NCBI GenBank assembly: GCA_943788005.1
Contig: CALSOP010000002.1
Location: forward strand, 925,389 to 989,388
DNA: 64,000 nucleotides
Source: an uncultured Gammaproteobacteria bacterium
Lineage (GTDB): Bacteria > Pseudomonadota > Gammaproteobacteria > Eutrophobiales > Eutrophobiaceae
Direction of reading: 5' to 3'
Position 1 is the first letter of the stretch; every line of letters starts with the position of its first letter. The notes beneath the pieces were generated by a model. That model ran no database searches and had not been told where the DNA came from. It saw only the letters and a program-made list of their open reading frames with translations. Of the stretch, positions 48,622 through 56,486 are shown one piece after another. A program made the translations under genes and the position numbers.

Positions 48622-51034
48622 TACGTTTGACCTTGGTATCTTTGATGAAGCGCATAAGACAGTTGGATTAAAAGATAAGCTGTTCTCAAGACTGCTCTAC
48701 GAGAAGAATATAAAGATTCAGCGAAGAGTATTTATGACTGCTACTGAGCGTCAGTACCGAGGCGACAGCGATAACGTCGACAGCATGGACGATATAAATG
48801 TTTATGGTGACACCTTCGATAAAATGACGTTTAAGGAGGCGTTAGATGAGAAAAACCCAATACTTTGTGATTATAAAATAGTAACAACAATAATAACTCG
48901 TTCGGACATTCAGCAACTTGTTGACCAAAACTTTCTCGTTAAGCCTGACAAAGGCAAGTGGGATTCAGAGACAGAGGCAAAGACATTAGCTTCGCTTATT
49001 GCCCTTAAAAAGGTGATGAAGAAGTACAAAGCCAATCATGCATTAACATTTCATAACTCAATTGCTAAAGCGAAAGCGTTCTCTGAGTCTGTCGAAAGGT
49101 TTGATGAGTCAGTTAAAGGTTACGGAAAGACGGATACTTATCATGTCTCGTCTAATGTCAGCACAGCTAAAAGAAATGTTGAGTTAAATAGGTTTGCCGA
49201 TTCAAAGAAGGCTGTTGTAACTAATGCCAGATGTTTAACTGAAGGTGTAGATATACCTAAGATAGACGTGATTCTTTTCACTGACCCAAAACGAAGTACG
49301 GTTGATATTGTTCAAGCAGCAGGAAGAGCTTTAAGGCCAGCCGAAGGAAAGAAGAAAGGCTATATAGTAGTTCCAGTCATCGTTGACCCTGAAGACCCTG
49401 ATAATACTGATGAAGCATATCAAGAGATTCTTATGGTTCTTAGGGCGATGGCTTCTAACGATGACCGCATCATTGAATACTTCAGGACAGTCAACCAAGG
49501 AAAGAAGTCCTCAAAGAAAATAGATATCGTTGATATTGAAATAGCTGACCCACGAGATATCGAGCTTCAGAACTTCGTTGATAGCATAAAAGACAAGGCA
49601 TGGAATCGACTTGCTAAATTGTCTTGGCGACCTTTTGAGGAAGCTAGATATTTTGTACAGCAGTTAAATCTTAGTGGTCAGAATCAATGGAGAAAATATC
49701 TGAATAAAGAATTCAGTGAGAAACCTGAAAAACCTTACGACATACCTACTAACCCTGAAAGAGTTTATAAGAATTTTGGGTGGATTGGTTATGGAGATTG
49801 GTTTGGCACTAAGCAGCGTAGGAGTAGCAAGCATTTTTCTTGGCGTGAATTTACTGAGGCTAGAGAAATCGTACATAAGTTAAATTTGAAGCACGAAGGT
49901 GACTGGCGAAAATACACAAAGGGAGAGCTGCTCAACTTAAAAAGCAAGCCAATAGATATTCCTGCAAACCCTATGGCAGTCTATAAAGACAAAGGGTGGA
50001 TTAGCATAGGAGATTGGTTAGGCACGGGAAGGGTAGCAGACAAATTAAAAGAATGGCGTGAATTTACTGAGGCTAGGGAGTTTGCGAGGAATAAAAATAT
50101 ACTTACCGCGGCAAAATGGATTGCATGGGCGAAAACAAAAGAGCGGCCTAGCGATATACCGGCATCACCTCAAAATACATATAAGGATAAGGGCTGGGTA
50201 GCTTGGTATGATTGGTTAGGCACTAAAAATAAGCAGGGTGGTTGGCGTGAGTTTAGTGAAGCTAGAGAGTTTGCGAGGAGTTTAAGCCTTGCTTCTGCGG
50301 CAGAGTGGAGAGCATATTGTAAAGATAGTAGGCCTTTCGATATTCCAGCCAAGCCTTATGAGGTATATAAAGAAGATTGGAGTGACTGGCAAGACTGGTT
50401 AGGTTATGAAGCAGTCAAGATAAAGCCTAAAAACGAATGGTGTAATTTTAACGAGGCCAAGAACTTTGTTCAAAACTTAGGCCTCGAGAACGTTTCTGAG
50501 TGGCAAGATTACTGTAAGTCAGGAGACAAGCCTAAAGACATACCTGCAACACCTGAGAAGATATATACGGAAAAGCATGAGTGGGTAAGTTACGGAGACT
50601 GGCTGGGAACGGGACGGATCGCTGATGGCAAACAGCACTGGAGAAGTTTTAAAAAAGCCCGTAGTTTTGTCCACACTCTTCATTTGAAAAATCAAAAAGA
50701 ATGGCAAGAGTATTCTAAATCTGGAAATAGACCAGATGACATACCAAGTACGCCTGCAAGCTCATATAAAGACAAAGGGTGGATGTCATGGGGTGACTGG
50801 ATTGGCACAAAAAACACATCAAATAAAAGTAAAAAAGATGATTTTCTATCTTACGATGATGCCAAAGGTTTTGTGCATTGTTTAAAGCTGAAGAGCACTT
50901 CCGAATGGAATAAATATAAAGATGGAAATATAAAAAAGCTCGAAAGAAAACCTGAAAACATACCCAAAGACCCACGCTCAGCATATAAAGATAAAGGTTG
51001 GGTTAGCATGCAGGACTGGCTTGGCAAAGAATGA
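48622..51034 (+). pseudogene. SF2 helicase with seven C-terminal repeats, 5' part lost
   Basis: The frame is open from an ATG inside the IS (48569), which adds 17 IS-encoded residues; native sequence begins at HTFDLGIFDEAHKT. That is helicase motif II (DEAH), so motif I and the N-terminal nuclease-like domain are missing. Motif III is MTATERQY and motif VI is QAAGRALRP near residue 250. From residue 353 on, seven repeats of about 55-65 residues fill the rest. Without Walker A it cannot work as an ATPase. It overlaps the nuclease gene by four bases (ATGA). Confidence 0.85.
49625..51031 (+). repeat. Seven tandem protein repeats in helicase C-terminus
   Basis: Each unit reads roughly W-R-x-F-x-E-A-R-x-F, then a short helix, a W..Y motif, a P.DIP..P...YKDKGW segment and a closing DWLGT. 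The pattern fits the phage-integrase repeat unit (INT_rpt) described for some integrases and island proteins. The units are divergent at DNA level, so they are old. Confidence 0.82.
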
Positions 51035-51522
51035 AATACATAGTCATCGCTTTAATCGTTCTGCTTTCACAGACATTATTAGCAGACGAACAACCCAAAT
51101 TACACAAAGGCGCTGCTTACCATGGAGAGGTTATAAAGATAACTGATGGTGACACGTTAACGCTTCTGTTAATTAAAACTCAATACAAGATACGGCTCGC
51201 ACAAATTGACACGCCTGAGAAACGCCAACCCTATGGCAATAAAGCTAAACAAGCATTATCTGATATGGTCTTTGGTAGGCACATCAAAGCTAAGATAGAA
51301 ACTGTTGACCGTTATGGTCGTTACGTTGCTGACATATATATTGATGGGAAGCATGTTAACGCAGAGTTAATTAGAGTTGGTGCTGCATGGGTTTATAGGA
51401 AGTATGTTAAGGACAAGAAGTTGTTAGATATAGAGAAGCAAGCAAGAAAAGAGAAGGTTGGTCTATGGGGTTTGCCTGAAGTTGATATTATGGAGCCTTG
51501 GAAATGGAGAAAACTAAATTGA
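51031..51522 (+). CDS. Exported thermonuclease (SNase family)
   Basis: A 163-residue protein with a signal peptide (cleavage near LLA-DE, residue 18-19). The nuclease domain has ITDGDTLTLLL with a metal-binding Asp, the catalytic Arg in IRLAQIDTPEK, QPYGNKAKQAL, and Glu/Arg in the VDRYGRYVADIY segment. It closes with KVGLWGLP and EPWKWRK. It is translationally coupled to the helicase (ATGA) and overlaps the next gene by 19 bases, so all three form one operon. An exported nuclease in an operon of DNA-handling proteins is odd. Confidence 0.92.
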   Translation: MKYIVIALIVLLSQTLLADEQPKLHKGAAYHGEVIKITDGDTLTLLLIKTQYKIRLAQIDTPEKRQPYGNKAKQALSDMVFGRHIKAKIETVDRYGRYVADIYIDGKHVNAELIRVGAAWVYRKYVKDKKLLDIEKQARKEKVGLWGLPEVDIMEPWKWRKLN

Positions 51523-53093
51523 GTAATCCACTAGAAAACGCTCGTTCCTTTAACTGGCATACGACATCAACTGCTGAAGAAGTTGATGCGGCAATTAATG
51601 AACTCTATGAAATACTAGATAAGAAGAAAAAGATTAAAGGCAACCCTAGCTACAATAAAAGAAACCTCAAGATTATCGTTCTAGACTTATATCTTCGATA
51701 CCTTCAAGACGAAACAGGGTATTTAAAATATCGTCGAGGTTCACCATATTTCAAGCGAGACAAGAAGCTTAACCCTCATCGCATAAATAGAGCGTCACTC
51801 GCGAGATGTGCTGATAGTCTTGATGAGTTTTTATACGTTGAAAACATCACGGGTTTTTTTGATAGACGTTCTGGAGGGAAGAGAAGGATATCTAGAGTTA
51901 AGGCAAATAAGAAATTGATAGATTTCTTGCAGAGACGTGGCGTTAAAGAATCCATGATTGAAACAAACTGTGAGCAAGAGTGCATCATCCTTAGGAATAA
52001 AAATAAGATTGATGCGCCTTATAAAGACACTAGAAATACTGAGTCTATGAGGAAACTGTTGGTTAAATATAATCAACTTCTAAATAATACTTACATTGAT
52101 ATTTTGGCGTACAAATATATTGCTGTTGTTAAAAGGAGTAGGAAAAGGAAAAAGATAGGAAAGAAAAGGAAAGCCAAGGTCAATATTGATCTTAACCAGA
52201 CATTTGTCAGAAGAGTGTTTAATAATCAATCATGGAAGCAGGGCGGTAGGTTTTATGGTGGTTGGTGGCAATGGATTCCTAGTCAACTGAGAAAGAACAT
52301 AATCATTCAAGGCAAGCCAACCATTGAGATTGATTACAGTGCCATGCACATCGTTATTCTATACGCTATGGAGGGAATAGATTATTTTGGTGAGACTAGC
52401 GAAGACCCATATGAAATAGCAGGATATCCAGAAGATAAAATCTATAGAAACTTGTTTAAGTTCATGTTGTTAACAATAGTTAATTCTAGTGATATTGAAG
52501 ATGCTAGGAAAGCAGTTCAGCAAGAGATTAATTTAAAGCCATATGATTATCCTGAAGGTGTAGACCTTAAATCAGCAATAAAGAGCTTCGAAGTAAAGCA
52601 TGAAAAGATTAAGACGTATTTCTATTCAGGGATAGGTAGAACACTTCAATACTATGATTCTCAGGTAGCTGAAGGGGTTATAAGGTATTTTATTGAGGGG
52701 TATAAAATAGGCGAGGAGTTTTATCCTGTTGTTGGGGTGCCTCCTCTCGTTATGCACGACAGCTTTATTGTCAGAGCAGCATTAGATATAGAGTTAGAGA
52801 AGATAATGGAAAAAGAGCTGAATAGAGTGCTGAAGGATAACAAGATAGAAACTAAAGGCATCACAGTCAAATTGAAGAGGACAGATGCTCGATTTGAAGA
52901 AGGAGGTGAATTTTATGGAAAGAAGAAAGACGAGTTGAAGGTAACGGATGATAGCAGTCTGTTGGAAATGCTAGAGAACTTAGCGGAAGATAAGATTGGA
53001 GAGCAACAAGATAAAAGAAAAACTCAGTGGAATGAGAGTGGGAGATACCCACGGAAGATAACTATCCGTAGTAAGAATATAGTTAAATACTAA
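51504..53093 (+). CDS. Family-A-polymerase-like palm protein
   Basis: A 529-residue protein (ATG at 51504, inside the end of the nuclease gene). No family is recognised by name. The C-terminal half carries three motifs in the order and form of DNA polymerase I: motif A IEIDYSAMHIVILYA with Asp277; motif B RNLFKFMLL with Arg315 and Lys319, the four-residue spacing of the dNTP-binding pair; and motif C PLVMHDSFIV with His418-Asp419. Spacings (42 and 100 residues) are close to those in Pol I. The first 270 residues are basic, with a run rich in Lys and Arg near 206-225, and show no exonuclease motif. A single-subunit RNA polymerase or primase-like role is the main alternative. Confidence 0.6.
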   Translation: MEKTKLSNPLENARSFNWHTTSTAEEVDAAINELYEILDKKKKIKGNPSYNKRNLKIIVLDLYLRYLQDETGYLKYRRGSPYFKRDKKLNPHRINRASLARCADSLDEFLYVENITGFFDRRSGGKRRISRVKANKKLIDFLQRRGVKESMIETNCEQECIILRNKNKIDAPYKDTRNTESMRKLLVKYNQLLNNTYIDILAYKYIAVVKRSRKRKKIGKKRKAKVNIDLNQTFVRRVFNNQSWKQGGRFYGGWWQWIPSQLRKNIIIQGKPTIEIDYSAMHIVILYAMEGIDYFGETSEDPYEIAGYPEDKIYRNLFKFMLLTIVNSSDIEDARKAVQQEINLKPYDYPEGVDLKSAIKSFEVKHEKIKTYFYSGIGRTLQYYDSQVAEGVIRYFIEGYKIGEEFYPVVGVPPLVMHDSFIVRAALDIELEKIMEKELNRVLKDNKIETKGITVKLKRTDARFEEGGEFYGKKKDELKVTDDSSLLEMLENLAEDKIGEQQDKRKTQWNESGRYPRKITIRSKNIVKY

Positions 53094-53289
53094 TACAAAT
53101 ATTAATAGGTAATTGATATATAAGAAATATTGCTAATAATTAATTAAATATTTATCAGTATGTAATTATCTATATCTTTATGGATATAGATAGATAATAT
53201 TAATACAGATACTGCATATCATTACTAGTGAAGAAGTTGTGTAAATACATGTATTTAAACGATATTTACTGTTTTTTCAGGAGAGGTTG

Positions 53290-53754
53290 ATGTTTGGTTT
53301 ATTTGGTAATAAGGAAGAGAAAAGGGTTGCAGATAAAATTGGTGTCGAATTGCATCGACAACTATATAAGGCAATGGAGGTTAATGAAGATGAAACAAGA
53401 AAAAATCTTGCCAGCGTGTTTACTACAGGATACATCATTGGTTTTACCCGAATGGGGTTTGTTACAAGCGGCCTTTCCGGTGATAGGGCAGAAAAGTATA
53501 TTAAATATATTTGTAATGGAGTAATGCCTAAAAAACTTCACAGAATCTTCAAAACTCAAATATCGTTTTTAGATATGTACGCAAAATCAGGAGAACAACA
53601 TCTTAAGAGAGATGTAGATCCTTTCGAAGTAGGTTTAAAAGCCGGATATTCTGATGCAGAAATGTTTAGCGGCGTTAATCAATGTGATGACAACTTTAAG
53701 AAATACTTAATGAATGAAGAACTAGATTACATAGATTCATTTAAAGATATTTAA
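53290..53754 (+). CDS. Hypothetical island protein
   Basis: A 154-residue cytosolic protein starting at the ATG that follows CAGGAGAGG. It is helical and has a FTRMGFVTSGLSG segment and a final acidic stretch. No family recognised. The 196 bp before it (53094-53289) is very AT-rich with repeated TATA-like words and no gene. Confidence 0.6.
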   Translation: MFGLFGNKEEKRVADKIGVELHRQLYKAMEVNEDETRKNLASVFTTGYIIGFTRMGFVTSGLSGDRAEKYIKYICNGVMPKKLHRIFKTQISFLDMYAKSGEQHLKRDVDPFEVGLKAGYSDAEMFSGVNQCDDNFKKYLMNEELDYIDSFKDI

Positions 53755-53821
53755 AAAGTATTCTTATTTTGCTATTGGATTAAATTAATATCATTGTTGA
53801 TTATCAAGAGCGTCAATAACT

Positions 53822-54154
53822 ATGCCTAAGATTTTAATTAATATTCTGATAATGATGCTTTTAATAGCATTAGCACCATTGCCTTATGGGTATTATATGT
53901 TGCTTAAATTGTTGTCTACGGTTGTATTTATTTGGGCATCAGTTTTGTCATATCAAAATAATAATAATAAGTTGTTTGTTGTATTCTTAATTCTAAGCTT
54001 ATTGTTTAACCCAGTATTTATGATTAATTTCCCTAGAGAGATATGGGCTGCCATTGATATTTTGTGTGCCGCGATATTGTTTTTTACATCCAATATGTTA
54101 ATTAAAGCGCAAGGTATAGAAATCTCAGACAAGGATGAAGCTAATGAAAATTAA
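53822..54154 (+). CDS. Small membrane protein of the island
   Basis: A 110-residue protein with four hydrophobic segments: LIALAPLPYGYYMLLKLLS, VFIWASVLSY, LFVVFLILSLLFNPVFMI and a last ALWA-like span. The middle NPVFM and P-Y-G-Y motifs recall small DUF6804-type membrane proteins. Function unknown. Confidence 0.6.
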   Translation: MPKILINILIMMLLIALAPLPYGYYMLLKLLSTVVFIWASVLSYQNNNNKLFVVFLILSLLFNPVFMINFPREIWAAIDILCAAILFFTSNMLIKAQGIEISDKDEANEN

Positions 54155-54260
54155 GCACTCAAGAGGAATTAGTTATCACATGATTACCAATGAAATTCTT
54201 AGTGCTTGTACCATAAGTTAATATTTGGAATAAGTATTTATCATATAGTGAGTTATAAAC

Positions 54261-54935
54261 ATGAATGATAGCAATAAAGATAATGCCCAAGAAGGCGTGG
54301 TTTCTATTAATGAGAGCTTCAATAATAGACAAGCCACTATAGGTTTTTGTTTGGGTATTGTCTCTATCTTCTTTGAGTGGATAGGACTAATACCACTAAT
54401 AGGATTGTATTTCTCAGTTATGGGAGCATACAAAGCATATAAGAATAACTGGATAGGCATAAGGCTTTCATCTGTTGGTATCTTTTTGAACTATGCATTT
54501 TCATTTGGTGTGTTTGCTGTAAAGCATGAAAATGAAGTTCTAGCGTTATTGGCAGCATTATTGTTTTTTTCTGCAGTTATAGTGGTTTACTATTTTACTG
54601 TAATAAAATCCACATCAGAGCAAATGGAAGAATTAGAAAACGTATTACTTAAGACTCATAAATATGTACAAGAAGGTGAACCAGAACTGTCAACGGTTCA
54701 GTACAAGAAAGCCAAGAAATTATTCCGGTGGTTTGAAAAGAAGAATTACGATGAAGTGACAGTAACAGCTTACTTGCTAAAAAGAGGCAAGCTGAATGAT
54801 TTTATCGAAGAAAATATGTTCAGCACTACATGGTCTTTCTCAGGTCAAGAAGACGAATTTATAGAAAGTTTTAAAAATGCTGTTCAAAATAAAGTTGATG
54901 CAATAAAAGAAGATGACCCATTATTAGATAATTAA
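54261..54935 (+). CDS. Membrane protein with DUF4190-like N-terminus
   Basis: A 224-residue protein with four membrane spans in its first half (GFCLGIVSIFFEWIGLIPLI and a second pair), as in DUF4190 proteins, and a soluble helical C-terminal half with acidic ends. It is 16 bp before the lipoyl-domain gene and likely cotranscribed. Function unknown. Confidence 0.65.
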   Translation: MNDSNKDNAQEGVVSINESFNNRQATIGFCLGIVSIFFEWIGLIPLIGLYFSVMGAYKAYKNNWIGIRLSSVGIFLNYAFSFGVFAVKHENEVLALLAALLFFSAVIVVYYFTVIKSTSEQMEELENVLLKTHKYVQEGEPELSTVQYKKAKKLFRWFEKKNYDEVTVTAYLLKRGKLNDFIEENMFSTTWSFSGQEDEFIESFKNAVQNKVDAIKEDDPLLDN

Positions 54936-54951
54936 TATTTAAATAACCAAA

Positions 54952-55689
54952 ATGAGTGGCATTATAAAAGTGAAAGTCCCTGACCTTGGTGATTTTGATG
55001 CAGTTGAAGTAACAGAAGTGCTGATTCAAGCAGGCGACACTATTACTCAAGAACAAGCATTGATTACGTTGGAAACTGATAAAGCGACCATAGAAATCCC
55101 ATCAACGCATGCAGGAACTATAAAAGAAGTATTTGTAAATGTAGGTGACAACATTGCACAAGGCGCGAACATTCTTAGCTTATCTGTTAATGCTGAGTTA
55201 GAAACTAAAACAGCAATAAAAATACCTCCTGACGTAAAACAGCAACAGGCTGGAGTTTCACCAGCGTCAGCAAAGAATTCGATGAAGCAAAATAAATTAC
55301 TTAAACAGTTAAAACTATTTACAGCAAATAAACTGGTGACAATGTTTGATTGGGCAAAAGAATGTAGTGAAGAGAATAGTACCAAAGAAAATGAAAGACT
55401 AATGGATAAATGGGATTCAAACTTGCCTAATTATTCCGTAAGGCAAATGGATAATGATGCAGTTGCAAACCGTTTAGGTATAAAGCCCATGGAGTTAGAA
55501 GCATGGCTTATGTTTATTGACTCTACTATTGACGAAACGGGTCACTTCTTTGAAGGAGACAATCAAGAAATGTCATCTCGAGTTAAAGAGGGATTAATTA
55601 CACTGTTAGAAGAAGGAACTGAATTAGAAGGGCAAGAGCTAATAGGTGAGGCGTTTGCAAGATCTGCCAAAAAAGATCAAGAAGATTAA
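54952..55689 (+). CDS. Orphan lipoyl-domain protein
   Basis: A 245-residue protein. Residues 1-80 are a full lipoyl domain (VKVPDLGDFDAVEVTEVLIQ, VGDNIAQG) with the acceptor Lys44 in ETDKATIEIPS, as in the E2 subunit of pyruvate dehydrogenase. A Gln/Pro linker follows, and the rest (about 115-245) is a helical domain with no acyltransferase HxxxD motif. No dehydrogenase genes are near. It may be a cargo carrier or an unknown modular protein. Family of the C-terminal domain not recognised. Confidence 0.75.
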   Translation: MSGIIKVKVPDLGDFDAVEVTEVLIQAGDTITQEQALITLETDKATIEIPSTHAGTIKEVFVNVGDNIAQGANILSLSVNAELETKTAIKIPPDVKQQQAGVSPASAKNSMKQNKLLKQLKLFTANKLVTMFDWAKECSEENSTKENERLMDKWDSNLPNYSVRQMDNDAVANRLGIKPMELEAWLMFIDSTIDETGHFFEGDNQEMSSRVKEGLITLLEEGTELEGQELIGEAFARSAKKDQED

Positions 55690-55812
55690 AGTGTTTAGTA
55701 ACTTCGACATTCTTTTCATATTTGGCTTTCAAGTAGGAGTGAGTTATTAGCATGTCACATCACTCATGTAAGCATGCCCCTCCCCCCTATTAATCGATGG
55801 ATAGTTATTCTT

Positions 55813-56187
55813 ATGGATGAAAAAGACGCAATAGAAAAAGCTTATGATTTAACTATAAGTTTGTCAGAGGGGTTTTCTGACTACTCACTGTGGTTATTAA
55901 ATAAAATCCCAGAGAAGTATGTTATTTCATTTATTTGGGGGACAATAATTATTGGGATTATCGTTCGAAAAAACGTCGATAAGACTGCCGGTCTTCTGAT
56001 TATGCTCCCTGTAATAATATTGATTGGCTTAGGAACGGTTGTTGGTCTTATATACGTAATAGTCTTGCTGCTTGGCGGGTACAGTGAGTTTCTTAGGAAT
56101 AAAGGAATAGATAAGTGGACATCAAGGTTAATAGTGCTAACGAGTTCTTTTGGGCTAATTGTTCTATCAGTAATGATAAGAAGTTGA
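55813..56187 (+). CDS. Island membrane protein next to attR
   Basis: A protein of about 124 residues (start at the second ATG, MDEKDAIEKAYDL; the first is at 55774). Three hydrophobic spans follow. No family recognised. It is the last gene of the island; the 140 bp up to attR are AT-rich and empty. Confidence 0.5.
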   Translation: MDEKDAIEKAYDLTISLSEGFSDYSLWLLNKIPEKYVISFIWGTIIIGIIVRKNVDKTAGLLIMLPVIILIGLGTVVGLIYVIVLLLGGYSEFLRNKGIDKWTSRLIVLTSSFGLIVLSVMIRS

Positions 56188-56328
56188 TTTCTCAGAAAGC
56201 TTCTTGTGACGACGAAACTGAGTATTAATTTAATATCAATCGTCTACTATCTGTCTATTATTAATATAATTGCCGTATCATATTAGTCATATCTAATTGA
56301 ATTAAATCAATTAAATTAGAAATAGCTA

Positions 56329-56381
56329 AGAGGACTGAAAATCCTCGTGTCGGCAGTTCGATTCTGTCCCTGGCCACCATT
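56329..56381 (+). repeat. attR: partial tRNA-Phe copy
   Basis: Fifty-three bases identical to 40007-40059. The 5' half of the tRNA is absent, so it is not a functional gene. It marks the right end of the 16.3-kb island. Confidence 0.93.
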
Positions 56382-56486
56382 TCTAGCATTTCAGAGAAGT
56401 ATTTAGAATACTATATCGAAGTTTTACAATTATCCGTTTGGATAAAAGACAAGTCTGGCGTGAGTTATAGACCTTGTTCTGTAGCT

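Noticed and set aside
51504..53093. Reverse transcriptase
   Set aside because: There is no YxDD box. The HD-type motif C and the Arg/Lys pair point to family A instead.
56329..56404. A second tRNA-Phe gene
   Set aside because: Only the anticodon stem to CCA part is present; the acceptor 5' strand and D arm are missing. It is an att repeat.
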